From Chloroflexota bacterium (GTDB lineage Bacteria; Chloroflexota; Anaerolineae; Promineifilales; Promineifilaceae): a stretch of 64,000 nt of DNA. Below, in pieces: positions 11,601 to 22,256 of the stretch (positions are counted from its first letter, which is position 1; each line of letters opens with the position of its first letter). The notes below the pieces were generated by a model. That model had not been told where the DNA came from and ran no database searches. It saw only the letters and a program-made list of their open reading frames with translations. A program made the translations under genes and the position numbers. The DNA is taken from contig JAJRYT010000014.1 of NCBI GenBank assembly GCA_024275635.1, forward strand, positions 1 through 64,000. The letters are read 5' to 3'.

Positions 11601-14600
11601 TTAACCAGCGCGCCGGCGGCGGGTGGGAAGAACGACGCCGGCCTGGGTCAACTGTTCCATATCGCGCAAAATCGTGCGGCGGCTGACGCCCAATGCCTGG
11701 GCCAGATCGTCATCCGTGGGCGCCGCGCCCTGTGCTTCAGCTTCAGTTAGCAGGCGCTGCAAGCGATGCCGGCGCAGCGCCGCCTTGCCGGTGATGGCTG
11801 CGTCCTCCGGCGCGGCGACCGTCCAGCGAACCGTCGCCATCTCGGCCGGCGCCAGCGGACGGCCCAGGGGGGCGTCTTGAGCGGCCAACGTCACGCTGAC
11901 GACGCCGCTGTTGTTGGTCAAGCGGTCATAGGCGGCGACGATCTCTTGATGCAGGGGCACACGGGCGAAGAAGCGGCGGCGCATTTCGGCGTCGGCAATG
12001 GCCTGGGCTTGGCGTTGTAGTTCCCGGTAGGCGGCGCGCAGCGCTTTTTCGGCTTTATCCGGCCGGTTTACGGCCGTTAACAACCGGTACAGCGTCCACA
12101 GCCAGATTTGCGGTTCTTCGCCCATGGGCGCCTCTTTTTGCAAGGCGGCCCAGCCAGCCTCTGCTTTTTCAATCGCCGGCGCCGATTCTCCAATTTCCAC
12201 GTAGGCCAGTCCCAGGGCTGCCTGACAGCGCAAGTAGTTGAGGGCGTCTTCTTGCGCCTGCCAGGCGTTTGAGGCTGATGCCAGCAGGGGGATGGCCCGG
12301 GCGGCGTCGTTCATTTGCAAATACAAGCGGCCTAAATCCTGTTGGGCAAAGGCGATGAAAGAGGGGGCGACGGCCGTTTCCGCAATCGCCAACGCCTCCC
12401 GATAATAAGTTTCTGCGGCCGTCAAATCACCCCGTCGTTCCGCCACCAGCCCCAGCGCATTGGCGGCCACGCCCACGCCAAGCTGCTCGCCCACAGCGGC
12501 AAATCCCGTCTGGGCCAGCGCGAGCACCTGCTGCGCCTGGTCAAAATCGCCCAGCATACAAGCCGCCAACCCCTGCGCCTGCCGGGCAACGGCCGTTCCC
12601 AGACGGTAACTGACCGCCGCCTGCGCCGCCAACACCTCATCCGCCATCGCCAACAGCCGATCCCACGCCCCCAGATTTTGGCAGGCGCCCAACATGTTAG
12701 AAAGCGTGCGCGATTCGCCAAATTTGTCGCCCGCCGCCCGCTGCACCGCCAGCGCCTGTTCAAAATAATCAATCACAACCGGCAGGTCGTCACTGAGGTG
12801 CATCATCACGTAGCCCAGGCCGTCCAGCGCGCGCCCCTCCTGCCGGGGCAGCGCTTGAGCGCGGGCCAACGCCAACGCCGCTTCCATGTGCGTTTGGGCC
12901 GCTTTATACTGCCCAAATCGAATCGCCAGATCGCCGAGAAAGAGCAACGTTTCCACCTGCGCCGCCTTGTCATCCAGCCGCCGGGCCAGCGCGAGGGCTT
13001 CTTCCAGGTGCGCCTGCGCTTCCGCCTGTGCGCCCGTTTTGGCGACAAGATCGCCGGTGTGAATCAACACCTGAAGCAGCAAGGCGTCATCGCTCAACGG
13101 CCGGACGACCAACTGCGCTTCATCCAGGGCGGACTGCTGCCGTTCCCGGTCGCCGGTGACGTGGCACACCTGGGCCAGCGTCAACAACGTTTCCACCAGT
13201 TCCTTTGACGGCGCGGCCGGCGTCAACGCCAAAACGCGGTTCAAGGCCGTTTGCGCTTCAATAAAAGCGTGCTCGGCCAACGCTTGCGCCGCCGCCTGAC
13301 GGTACAAGGCCGCCGCTTCTATCGCCGCCCCGGCCTTGTCCAGATGAAAAGCGCGGGCGCGCAAATTTTTCGCGTCGTAAGCGGCCAAAGCGTCGGCGAT
13401 GCGCCGGTGCAGCCGGACGCGGCGTTCGGGCGCTATATTTTTGTAGAGCGCGTCGTGGATCAGATCGTGGGTGAACAGGTAGCCGGTTGGGGCCGGTTTG
13501 AGGAGGTAATGGGCGGCCAGCATTTCTCCCGCCTTGGCCAGCGCCACCGGCGGCAGATCGGTGATCGTTGCCCAGAGGCGGTAGGGGACTTCATTGCCCA
13601 GCGCGGCGGCCGTTTCCAGCGCGGCGCGGGCCGGAGCGGGCAGCGATTCGGCCCGCACCAGCGCGATGCGGCGGTGGGGCGCGTGGCCTTCGGCCAGGTC
13701 AATCAACATTTCGCTGATGAAGAAGGGACTGCCGCCGGCGCTGGCCTGTACGCGGGCCGCTTCGGACTGCATGTTGGGCGGTAATAATTGGGCGACTTCA
13801 TCTACCGCCAGCGGTTTGAGCGGCAGGGCGGTGAGGAGGCCGGCGCGTTCCCATTTTTGCAGCAGTTCCCAGGCGTAGCCGTGTTCAATAATGGCCGGGC
13901 GGCGGTAGGTCAGGAGCAGGAGCAGGCGCTGTTGGCGCAGGCTGGGAACCAGCGCGTCGAGGGCGGCCCACAGGTCAGCGTCGGTCCAATGCAGGTCGTC
14001 GAGAACGAGCAGGTGCGGCGCGAGGTTGGCTAACGCCTGCCAGACGGCGGCTAATGCCTGCTGGAAACGGCGGCAGGCGCGCGCAGGCGGCAGGGTCGGC
14101 AGGGAAGCCAGGTCGCGCCAGGGAGGGTGCAGGGGGGCGCAGGCGGCTAATGTTTCCGGCGGGAGGAGGGTTTCTAGCTGGATGGCGCGCGGCGACGCCA
14201 GGGTATCGGCTAATGCTTCGCATAGAGGGGCGTAAGGGGAAGCGGCCGGATATTCGGCCGCGCGGCCGATCAGCAGGGTGACGCCGCGCCATTGGGCGCT
14301 GGCTTCGATCTCTTGCAGCAGACGGCTTTTGCCCATCCCGGCGTCGCCTTCGATGGCAATGATCCCGCCTTGCCCGGCGATGGCGGCTTCAACGGCGGCT
14401 AAAATAGTCGCTCGTTCTTGGACGCGCCCGACAAACGGCCGTTCCACGAGCTGGTTGTGGGGTAAATCGGCGGCTGTTTGGGCGAGGATCAATTCGCTGC
14501 GCAGTTGGTCGGCCAGGGAGCGTGTTTGGGCGGCGGGTGGGACGCCTAATTCCTCGTTTAAGTGCGCTTCCAGATTAGCGTAGACGGTCAACGCTTCCGG

Positions 14601-15212
14601 CAGCCGTCCCTGGGAGGCCAGACTGCGCATCAAACCGCGCTGCGCTTCTTCGCGCAGCGGATCGGCGTGGGCGAGTTGTTGAAAGTAGGATTGGGCTTCT
14701 GGGAAGTTGGTTTGCTGTTCGGCGGCACGGCCTAATTTTAACAGGCTGTTAAGGTGGGTTTCGCGCAGGGCCAGCCGCCGTTCTAGAATCCAATCGTCGT
14801 AAATTTCAGGCAGCAGGTCGCCAGTGTAAAGGGAGACGGCTTGGGCGAGAACGGCCGTTTCCTCCGCTTTCACCTGCTGCTCGAAAACCCAAACGTCCAC
14901 CCACAAATCGGCCGCGCCGTGCAGTCCGACCGATTCCCGATCGGCATCCAGCCAACCGGGGCCGAGGGTTTGCCGCAGCCGGTAGAGGACGTCGGAGAAG
15001 TTGCGGCGCACGCGGGCGGCGGGCGCGTCGGGCCAGAGCAGATCGGCCACTCTTTCCCGGCCGTGCTGCCGGTTGGGGTGTAGCGCTAGGTAGGCAAACA
15101 GCGCGCGCACTTTGCCGCCGCGCAAGGCGATTTGTTCCCGGCCCGCTTCGATGTGTAACTGACCCAGGAGGTAAACGCGGCGTGTGTGGCGGTCTTGGGG
15201 ATTCGGATTCAT
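11601..15212 (-). CDS. BTAD/SARP-family transcriptional activator with AAA ATPase, TPR region and C-terminal HTH
   Basis: Proposed start MNPNPQDRHTRRVYLLGQ at 15212; BTAD-type N terminus; Walker A GDAGMGKSRLL; TPR-like repeats; DDLAQALGVSRRTILRDMEQL HTH. The ORF track start at 15362 lies in a repeat array. Confidence 0.85.
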   Translation of the reverse strand: MNPNPQDRHTRRVYLLGQLHIEAGREQIALRGGKVRALFAYLALHPNRQHGRERVADLLWPDAPAARVRRNFSDVLYRLRQTLGPGWLDADRESVGLHGAADLWVDVWVFEQQVKAEETAVLAQAVSLYTGDLLPEIYDDWILERRLALRETHLNSLLKLGRAAEQQTNFPEAQSYFQQLAHADPLREEAQRGLMRSLASQGRLPEALTVYANLEAHLNEELGVPPAAQTRSLADQLRSELILAQTAADLPHNQLVERPFVGRVQERATILAAVEAAIAGQGGIIAIEGDAGMGKSRLLQEIEASAQWRGVTLLIGRAAEYPAASPYAPLCEALADTLASPRAIQLETLLPPETLAACAPLHPPWRDLASLPTLPPARACRRFQQALAAVWQALANLAPHLLVLDDLHWTDADLWAALDALVPSLRQQRLLLLLTYRRPAIIEHGYAWELLQKWERAGLLTALPLKPLAVDEVAQLLPPNMQSEAARVQASAGGSPFFISEMLIDLAEGHAPHRRIALVRAESLPAPARAALETAAALGNEVPYRLWATITDLPPVALAKAGEMLAAHYLLKPAPTGYLFTHDLIHDALYKNIAPERRVRLHRRIADALAAYDAKNLRARAFHLDKAGAAIEAAALYRQAAAQALAEHAFIEAQTALNRVLALTPAAPSKELVETLLTLAQVCHVTGDRERQQSALDEAQLVVRPLSDDALLLQVLIHTGDLVAKTGAQAEAQAHLEEALALARRLDDKAAQVETLLFLGDLAIRFGQYKAAQTHMEAALALARAQALPRQEGRALDGLGYVMMHLSDDLPVVIDYFEQALAVQRAAGDKFGESRTLSNMLGACQNLGAWDRLLAMADEVLAAQAAVSYRLGTAVARQAQGLAACMLGDFDQAQQVLALAQTGFAAVGEQLGVGVAANALGLVAERRGDLTAAETYYREALAIAETAVAPSFIAFAQQDLGRLYLQMNDAARAIPLLASASNAWQAQEDALNYLRCQAALGLAYVEIGESAPAIEKAEAGWAALQKEAPMGEEPQIWLWTLYRLLTAVNRPDKAEKALRAAYRELQRQAQAIADAEMRRRFFARVPLHQEIVAAYDRLTNNSGVVSVTLAAQDAPLGRPLAPAEMATVRWTVAAPEDAAITGKAALRRHRLQRLLTEAEAQGAAPTDDDLAQALGVSRRTILRDMEQLTQAGVVLPTRRRRAG

Positions 15213-15274
15213 GCGTGGGAGATGAAGGGATTGGGTGATTTCGGGGGGTGTTTCATTTTTGTTGTCATGGTTGT

Positions 15275-15478
15275 GTTCCGTATTCCGTATTCCGTATTCC
15301 GTATTCCGTATTCCGTATTCCGTATTCCGTAATCCGTATTCCGTATTCCGATTACGGTTCACGGATTACGGATTACGGTTCACGGATTACGGATTACGGA
15401 TTACGGATTACGGTTCACGGATTACGGATTACGGTTCACGGATTACGGTTCACGGATTACGGTTCACGGTTCAGGCGG
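15275..15478. repeat. Word-hairpin array: (TTCCGTA)n left arm, (ATTACGG/TTCACGG)n right arm
   Basis: Tandem tattccgtattccg followed by tandem reverse-complement attacggattacgg. Confidence 0.9.
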
Positions 15479-17067
15479 GCGAAACGGCCGCCGAGCGCGC
15501 TGAGTTTGTCGCCAACGGATATGGCGATGTTGCGCATCACTTTCATGCCAATGCGCGGGTAGCGGCTGATGAGGTTTTCAAAGTCCTGGTGTTTGAGGAC
15601 GATGAGTTTGACGTTTGTTCCGGCGACGGCCGTAGCATTGTAGGGCTGATGGGCGACCAACGAAATTTCGCCGATAAAATCGCCGGCGTCTACGTGGGCG
15701 ATGAGGGCGCTGTTGTCCCTGGCGTAAATATCCATCCGGCCTTGCATAATCATGTATAGTGTGTCGCCATGTTCGCCGGCCCGTAAAATGACAGCGCCCG
15801 ACGGCCGTTCCTCGACATGACACAACCCGGCAATTTTAGCCAACTCGCCCTCTTCCAGGCCGTCAAAAATAGCTATATGGCGCGTTGTTTCATTGACAGA
15901 GATGCCCAGTCGTTTTTCCTCGAATCCCTGGCGAACCAGCTCAAAAATTTCGCGGCTGTCGGCTGTTAGCTGCACGTTGTCAATGTCCAGAGGCACGTAC
16001 AACTTGGCCATTTTAATCGTGTCCAGCCGCTCTACTTCGTGAAAGACAAAGGAGGGGCAGTAAGCGACCGGCACGAAGCCCAGGTTGCTGAGGGTGCGCT
16101 GGATGTTGGGCCAATAGGCGTTGACGGTGATTTCGATGTACTCGGCTTTATATTTACTTTGCGCCCAGTAGTCTAACTCTTTAAGTAAAAACCCGGCGAC
16201 ATCATCGCGCAAGTCAATCAATTCCAGCACCTTGATGCTGCGTCCGACTTTGTCCAGGGTAAATCCGATAGCGCCCACGATACGGCCGTCTTCCCGCGCC
16301 ACCAGGTAGCGGGAATTGCGTGATTCGAGCATGAACAGACCGTAACTTAGCTGTAAATTGCCAAACACATGGCGGCGGGACAGCCGGCCGCGCTCAATGC
16401 GCAGCAGTGAAGGCAGGCTGGATTCGGTCAATTCTTCCACCTCGAAACCGCTCCCGATTTCGTAGTCGTCGGCATCTTCAACGGCGATGAGATCGCTTTC
16501 AAAGCCGGTGTTTTCCAACGCTTGCTGGCCTAATAAAAAGGCTTCGGGAATGACGCGGGGGTTGTTGCGCCGCAGCTGTCGCGCCGGACCGAAGGCTTTA
16601 CCCATCATGACCAGGCTCTCTCGTTCGTTGAGCAATACTTTTTGGGGTAGGAAGCCAATCGGACGTAGATTAAAATTTTCGGAGATTTGTTGGGCAAAGG
16701 GGTGGGCGGTGCGGCATTCGGTCAGGCCGAAATGCAGCCGTCGTTCGGCGAATTCCAGGCGGGCTTGCATGAGAGCTGTGCCCACGCCCTGGCCGCGACA
16801 ATCGGGGTCTACTGCTAACCGGCCGAATTCGCCGCATAAATCGGAGTAGGCGCCTACTTCAAAGTAGACGGAGGCGGTGCCAGCGATACGGCCGTTCCGC
16901 TCCGCCAGCAAAAATAGGTAACTGTCCTGGTAAATACTGCGTTTGAGCCATTCGTCGCTGTAAAATTCTTTATAGGGGTAATCTTTGCCGTAGCAGCGAT
17001 AAAACAAGTTGCGTACCGCTTCCAGATCAGATTCAGTTACAGTTCGGACGTGAATGGTTGAGGTCAT
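15457..17067 (-). CDS. GNAT acetyltransferase fused to a C-terminal cyclic-nucleotide-binding domain
   Basis: N-terminal GNAT motif GRLAVDPDCRGQGVGTALMQARLEFA; C-terminal cNMP-binding region GLEEGELAKIAGLCHVEERPSGAVILRAGEHGDTLYMIMQGRMDIY; start set at MTSTIHVRTVTE. Confidence 0.8.
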   Translation of the reverse strand: MTSTIHVRTVTESDLEAVRNLFYRCYGKDYPYKEFYSDEWLKRSIYQDSYLFLLAERNGRIAGTASVYFEVGAYSDLCGEFGRLAVDPDCRGQGVGTALMQARLEFAERRLHFGLTECRTAHPFAQQISENFNLRPIGFLPQKVLLNERESLVMMGKAFGPARQLRRNNPRVIPEAFLLGQQALENTGFESDLIAVEDADDYEIGSGFEVEELTESSLPSLLRIERGRLSRRHVFGNLQLSYGLFMLESRNSRYLVAREDGRIVGAIGFTLDKVGRSIKVLELIDLRDDVAGFLLKELDYWAQSKYKAEYIEITVNAYWPNIQRTLSNLGFVPVAYCPSFVFHEVERLDTIKMAKLYVPLDIDNVQLTADSREIFELVRQGFEEKRLGISVNETTRHIAIFDGLEEGELAKIAGLCHVEERPSGAVILRAGEHGDTLYMIMQGRMDIYARDNSALIAHVDAGDFIGEISLVAHQPYNATAVAGTNVKLIVLKHQDFENLISRYPRIGMKVMRNIAISVGDKLSALGGRFARLNREP

Positions 17068-17086
17068 AAAAATGTTTCCTTCCAAA

Positions 17087-17151
17087 AGGTGCGACGCACT
17101 TACAATCGTTACTGTTATTGCCAATCACTTGGGAAAAAGTGTGTCGCACCT
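17087..17151. repeat. Inverted repeat AGGTGCGACGCACTT...AAGTGTGTCGCACCT
   Basis: 15-nt arms with one mismatch; related copies at about 37114 and 61514. Confidence 0.75.
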
Positions 17152-17357
17152 GTGCAAATGCGGAATTTTTATGAGATTCATAGGGATTTATTGTATCGTT
17201 AACGTTTTGACATGCGTCAACTATGATTATAACAGACTGTTTGCCAATAGATTAGAAATAGGTGGAAGATAAAACTGTTTATCGCCAAATCTATTTCGCA
17301 AATCGTCACACAGGGATGGCTATGTTAGAATCAATCTGGTTGATAATGGGATAAGAA

Positions 17358-18953
17358 ATGGCGCGAGCATTGGTAGATATTCGTATTTTGCAGCGGGAGT
17401 ATTTGCTGGCGATTAGTCGGGCATTGTCGGCTGAATTAGACCTGCATGACTTGCTGCGTATCATTCTGAAGGCATCGGTAGAATTTGTGTCGGGACGGGC
17501 GGGCATTATTGCCCTGGCTGAACCGGAAAATGAAACGATGCGGGTAGCGGCCGTTTACGGTATTCCGCACCATTTGGTGGATCATTTTGCGCCATTGGTG
17601 CAGGGGCTGCCTTATCAAGAAGGGGCCGAGCAGGAGATGCACAAGGAACTTATGCGCCGTCTGAAACAGGTGGCGCGTAAGTCGGATATGGGGCTGACGC
17701 AAGCGCTGCGCTTGCCGTTGATCGGTCGGGGCGAGGTGATTGGGTTGATTTATGTGTTCCAATCGGGCAGCTATTATTTTGTTGACGACGCTGAATCGCT
17801 CCTGCGCAGCTTTGCCGAGCAGGCGGCGATTGCGGTACGTAATGCCCAGCTTTATCAGCAAATTATTAATGAAAAACAACGGCTGGACGCGATTTTGGAG
17901 CAGAGCGCTGATGGTGTTATGATTCTCGACCCTTCGCTGCATATCAAGGTATTTAATGGAGCGTTAAGTCATATGACGGGCTGGCCGGCTGAGGCTGCCA
18001 TCGGCTCACATCATAATGATGTGATCAATTGGCGTTCATTGAAAACAGAATCGGACCTGGGCGATGCGATTGCCAATGGCTGGCCGCTGCCGGGGGCGGC
18101 GCATATTTATGTGGAAGGAGATTTACGGCGTCCGCTGAGCGCTCAATATCTGGAGGCGGACGGCGCTGTGATTAGTTTGGGGATTACGTATGCGCCTCTG
18201 GTGGATGGTAACGGCCGTATGACCGATATCATTGCCAATGTGCGCGACCTGACTCGTTACCGGGAGGAAGAATCGCTGCAAAAGACGTTCATTTCTATCG
18301 TCGGCCACGAATTGAAAACGCCGGTTGCCATTATCAAGGGGTATGCGGGCACGCTGCGTCGTCAGGATGCCAATTGGTCGCCGGATGTTTTGGATGAATC
18401 GCTGGCCGTCATTGAAGAAGAAGCGGATCACCTGACTGATTTGATTAATAATTTACTGGAAACATCCCGGCTGCAAGCGGGCACATTTTCTCTGGATATC
18501 AGCGAAGAGATTATGCTTCCCCGGCTAGCGGCCAGTGTGGTGAATAAGTTTCGCAGCCAGACGGATAAACATACTTTTGATCTGGATTTCCCGCCGGATT
18601 ATCCGCCGGTGAACGGCGATGAACGCCGTTTGATGCAGGTGTTGAATAATCTGGTGAGCAATGCGATTAAGTATGCGCCGGAGGGAGGACTCATCCAGGT
18701 TCAGGGGGCGATTCACCCGAATCACGTGACGGTCTCGGTGGCGGATGAGGGGATTGGTATCCCGGAACATGAAAAACCGCGTATCTTCCAGCAGTTTTCC
18801 CGGCTGGATAACGCCCTGAGTCGTAAGATGGAGGGAACTGGACTGGGTTTGTTTTTATCGAAGGCGATTGTGGAAGCGCATAACGGCCGTATTTGGTTTA
18901 ATAACAACGACGGACCAGGTACGACTTTTACTTTTTCGCTGCCCAGGGACTAG
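17358..18953 (+). CDS. GAF-PAS sensor histidine kinase
   Basis: 531 aa; H-box SIVGHELKTPVAIIKGYAGTLRR; HATPase motifs NNLVSNAIKYAPEGG, VADEGIGIPEHE, GTGLGLFLSKAIVE. Confidence 0.93.
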   Translation: MARALVDIRILQREYLLAISRALSAELDLHDLLRIILKASVEFVSGRAGIIALAEPENETMRVAAVYGIPHHLVDHFAPLVQGLPYQEGAEQEMHKELMRRLKQVARKSDMGLTQALRLPLIGRGEVIGLIYVFQSGSYYFVDDAESLLRSFAEQAAIAVRNAQLYQQIINEKQRLDAILEQSADGVMILDPSLHIKVFNGALSHMTGWPAEAAIGSHHNDVINWRSLKTESDLGDAIANGWPLPGAAHIYVEGDLRRPLSAQYLEADGAVISLGITYAPLVDGNGRMTDIIANVRDLTRYREEESLQKTFISIVGHELKTPVAIIKGYAGTLRRQDANWSPDVLDESLAVIEEEADHLTDLINNLLETSRLQAGTFSLDISEEIMLPRLAASVVNKFRSQTDKHTFDLDFPPDYPPVNGDERRLMQVLNNLVSNAIKYAPEGGLIQVQGAIHPNHVTVSVADEGIGIPEHEKPRIFQQFSRLDNALSRKMEGTGLGLFLSKAIVEAHNGRIWFNNNDGPGTTFTFSLPRD

Positions 18954-18991
18954 AGACTGCGAGACTAGAGACTGCGAGACTAGGAGACTAC

Positions 18992-20329
18992 ATGTACACA
19001 CAAGTAACCTGTCCCCAATGCGGGACGCCCTACACGGCCGAAATTCATCAGGCTATAGACAGCGATGATACGCCTGAACTCAAGCGCCGGCTGCTCAACG
19101 GCCAGTTAAACATTGCCGTGTGCCCCAGCTGCGGCGCCGGAGGCCAAATGATGGCCCCGATGGTTTTTCATGACGCGGCGCATGAAATGTTTTTGGTATT
19201 TATGCCTCCGGAAATGAATATGGGGCAGATAGAACGCGAGCAGCTTATCGGCCGGTTAACGCGGCAGGTGATGGATAAAATGCCGCCGGAGAAACGACGG
19301 GCTTATATGTTGCAGCCGCAAACCATCATCAGCATGCAAACCTTCATGGAAAAGGTATTGGAAACGGAAGGGATCACCAAAGAGATGGTCGCGCGGCAGC
19401 AAAAGCAGTTGGAACTGCTGCAAACCCTGGCCCAGGCGGATAAGGATGTGGCCGACTATTTGATTAAAGAGCGCCGCGGCGAGATTGATGAGACGTTTTT
19501 TGCCATGCTGCAACAGTATATAGATACGGCCGCTCAAACGAACGACAACGGGCGTCTCATCCCCTTGACCAATTTGCGGGCCCGTTTGATGACGGAAACA
19601 GAAGTTGGTCGGGCATTGGAGCGGCAGCAAATTGCCTTACACGGCCTGAATCGGGAAGCCAAAGCGCAAAATGGATTGCCGCCGGAACTGTTGTTGAAAC
19701 ATTTGCTCAAACATGCCGGTGACGAACGAATCGAAAGCGCTCTGGCGATGGCCGGGCAGCCGGCGTTGACCTACCAGTTTTTCCAACTGTTGACGGCCGA
19801 GATTGAAAAGCAGGAGAAGGCCGGTAATCAAGACTCGTCCCGGCAGTTGCAGGGGATGCGGGAGCGGCTGCTCAAAGTGTATGATGCGCTGCAGGCGCAA
19901 TCGCAAAAGATGTTGGCGCAAGCGGAGGAGACGCTGCAACTGATTTTGGCGGCGGAGGATATGGAAACGGCCGTTCAGTCCAATCTGCAAAAATTTGACG
20001 ACGCTTTCATGTACGTACTTTCCGCGCGCATTGCCCAGACGGACAAGAAAGGGGAACCGGCCGAGATTCAGATTTTGAACCGGCTGCAAGAATTGATCAT
20101 CAAACAGGCTGAAAGCCAATATCCGCCAGAGATTCTGCTCCTCAATCAATTGATGGAAGCAGAAGGCGAACCAGCGCAGCAGAAGATTCTGAATGAAAAC
20201 AGCAACCTGCTTTCGCCTGATTTGGTGAAGGTATTGGATGCAGTGATGAAGGAGTTTGAAGGGGCGGGACAGGTGGAGGTAAACGGCCGTTTACAGGAAA
20301 TTAAGGGATTGGTTGAGGCTAGATTGTAG
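18992..20329 (+). CDS. CpXC domain-containing protein
   Basis: N terminus VTCPQCGTPYTAEIHQAIDSDDTPELKRRLLNGQLNIAVCPSCGAGG. Confidence 0.75.
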   Translation: MYTQVTCPQCGTPYTAEIHQAIDSDDTPELKRRLLNGQLNIAVCPSCGAGGQMMAPMVFHDAAHEMFLVFMPPEMNMGQIEREQLIGRLTRQVMDKMPPEKRRAYMLQPQTIISMQTFMEKVLETEGITKEMVARQQKQLELLQTLAQADKDVADYLIKERRGEIDETFFAMLQQYIDTAAQTNDNGRLIPLTNLRARLMTETEVGRALERQQIALHGLNREAKAQNGLPPELLLKHLLKHAGDERIESALAMAGQPALTYQFFQLLTAEIEKQEKAGNQDSSRQLQGMRERLLKVYDALQAQSQKMLAQAEETLQLILAAEDMETAVQSNLQKFDDAFMYVLSARIAQTDKKGEPAEIQILNRLQELIIKQAESQYPPEILLLNQLMEAEGEPAQQKILNENSNLLSPDLVKVLDAVMKEFEGAGQVEVNGRLQEIKGLVEARL

Positions 20330-20389
20330 AAACAAAAGGCAATTGGTCGCTTCCGAAGGGGCCAACTGCCTTAGTAGGCGTTCGTAATT

Positions 20390-20450
20390 TGGTAATCCGT
20401 AATCCGTAAGCGGAACACGGAACACGGATTACGGAACACGAGAATCAGAA
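20390..20450. repeat. Word-hairpin array (AATCCGTA / GGAACACGGA)
   Basis: ggtaatccgtaatccgtaagcggaacacggaacacggattacggaacacg. Confidence 0.7.
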
Positions 20451-20470
20451 AGTTATCTCCTACCAACGCC

Positions 20471-21115
20471 TCAATGTGGCTCATTATCCAGGCGAAAACC
20501 ATGCCCGCGCACGGTGACCACATAATTGTACTCGTCAAGCTCCACTAACCGGTCGCGTAAACGCCTGACCAGGGCGTCAATCGCCTGCTCCGAAACACCA
20601 ATCCCTTCCGTTCCCGGCCAGACAACCTCAATAATCTCATCGCGGCTGCAAACAGCCCCGTTGGCTCCATAGAGCAGTTCAAGCAGTCGGAACTGCGCCA
20701 GCGACAAGGGCGGGTTTAATGTTTCCCCACCAATGGTAACATCCCGTTGCGCTATATCAATGACCAGGTTGCCTGTTTTGACAGGCGGGTCAAAAGTCAG
20801 CGGCAGCGTAGCATCTGTGCCCACAAAAACAAGTTTGACGGCCAGCGCAATTTGAATTTCATCTCCATCCTGGAGGGGAACTGTGCCTTGTATTGGCGTG
20901 CCATTCAAATGTGTGCCATTTTTACTGGCCAGGTCTTCTAGAAAATAACGGCCGTCCTCCTGCCGAATTTTCACGTGATACCGCGACACTTGCCTCTCCG
21001 GTAAAACAATCCCACAATCGCCCCCGCGACCTATCATAAATTCATCCGCATCAATCGTCCATCGCTGGCCAACAAGCTGGCCTTCGCGTACAACCAACAC
21101 CGGTTTTTCATTCAT
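20471..21115 (-). CDS. FHA domain plus winged-helix (Trans_reg_C-like) protein
   Basis: FHA motif GRGGDCGIVLPERQVSRYHVKI...LEDLASKNGTHLNGTPI; C-terminal winged helix QAIDALVRRLRDRLVELDEYNYVVTVRGHGFRL. Confidence 0.85.
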   Translation of the reverse strand: MNEKPVLVVREGQLVGQRWTIDADEFMIGRGGDCGIVLPERQVSRYHVKIRQEDGRYFLEDLASKNGTHLNGTPIQGTVPLQDGDEIQIALAVKLVFVGTDATLPLTFDPPVKTGNLVIDIAQRDVTIGGETLNPPLSLAQFRLLELLYGANGAVCSRDEIIEVVWPGTEGIGVSEQAIDALVRRLRDRLVELDEYNYVVTVRGHGFRLDNEPH

Positions 21116-21268
21116 GGTTATTGTTCCCTGCCGATTCTGAAAAGAAAGTCATTCATGCCAATATGGACTATAATAGACCAAAGGCGGCAAGGTGGCAAAA
21201 CGGCAAGCGAAAGGGGTTGCCGACCACATTGTAACTTAAGCGGCCCAAAAACATAGTCGAGATTCTAA

Positions 21269-22243
21269 ATGATCGCATCCTTACAAGATGGAACCATCTT
21301 ACGCGAACGTTACCGGTTGACAAACATCGTTGGTCAAGGCGGAATGGGCAGCGTCTACCGCGCCGAAGATTTGCGGCTGCCCGGTCGTCTCTGCGCCATC
21401 AAAGAAGTGCAGCCCGATTTGTCTCTTTCATTAGAGATGCAGGCGCAGGCGCAAGGCCAATTTCTAAAAGAAGCCAGTATTTTGGCCCAGCTTGATCATC
21501 CCAACCTGCCTAAAGTGTCCGATTTTTTCTCCGATGACGGGCGCGAATATCTGGTGATGGATTACGTTCCCGGCAAAGACCTCAAGCAATTACTCGATGA
21601 AAATAATGGGCCGTTGGACGAAGAAGTTGTCTTGGGATGGGCTGATCAAATCCTTGACGCTCTAGCCTATTTGCACCGGCAAGACCCGCCCGTGGTACAC
21701 CGGGATATTAAACCAGCTAATATTAAACTCACCCCCGATAACCGTATCAAACTGGTAGATTTTGGCCTGGTTAAGCTCCTGGCTCACGATGACATGCGGA
21801 CAATTACCGTTGTTCAAGGGCGCGGGACGGTTTTGTACACGCCTTTAGAACAATATGGCGGCGACAGCGGGCACACAGACGCCCGCACCGATATTTATGC
21901 TTTGGGGGCAACTTTTTACCAGCTTTTAAGCGATTATCCCCCTGCCGATGCCAAAACCCGTTTTCTTAACCCGCGTGTTTTGCAACCGCTTACCCAAATC
22001 AATGAAACTATTCACCCCCATGTATCCGCGGCCATAGATTGGGCAATGGCCATGCATCCTGATGAACGGCCGTCATCCATTGAACAATTTCGATTAGCTC
22101 TGGCCGGCGAAATATCCCGCTTCAGTAACAATCAAGATAAGCCGGACCAGGCCACATTTACCCAGGCGCTGCGGGCTAATTGGCTCATCATATTTTTGAC
22201 CGTCGGACTATTCATCTTGGCCGTTGCCCTCACCATATTTTAA
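21269..22243 (+). CDS. Serine/threonine protein kinase with C-terminal TM helix
   Basis: [37 protein letters not shown]; hydrophobic C terminus. Confidence 0.93.
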   Translation: MIASLQDGTILRERYRLTNIVGQGGMGSVYRAEDLRLPGRLCAIKEVQPDLSLSLEMQAQAQGQFLKEASILAQLDHPNLPKVSDFFSDDGREYLVMDYVPGKDLKQLLDENNGPLDEEVVLGWADQILDALAYLHRQDPPVVHRDIKPANIKLTPDNRIKLVDFGLVKLLAHDDMRTITVVQGRGTVLYTPLEQYGGDSGHTDARTDIYALGATFYQLLSDYPPADAKTRFLNPRVLQPLTQINETIHPHVSAAIDWAMAMHPDERPSSIEQFRLALAGEISRFSNNQDKPDQATFTQALRANWLIIFLTVGLFILAVALTIF

Positions 22244-22256
22244 TTTTAGGTTTGCC

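Noticed and set aside
12342-13208. 288-aa plus-strand ORF
   Set aside because: Antisense to the BTAD/ATPase gene TPR region; shadow ORF.
15275-15478. Possible CRISPR array
   Set aside because: Units are about 7 bp, directly abutting with inverted arms; no constant repeat/spacer pattern and no cas genes seen.
15235-15759. Plus-strand ORFs with VFRIPYSVFRIPYS / ITDYGLRITDYG repeats
   Set aside because: Translation of the word-hairpin array plus antisense of the GNAT-cNMP gene; not a supported protein.
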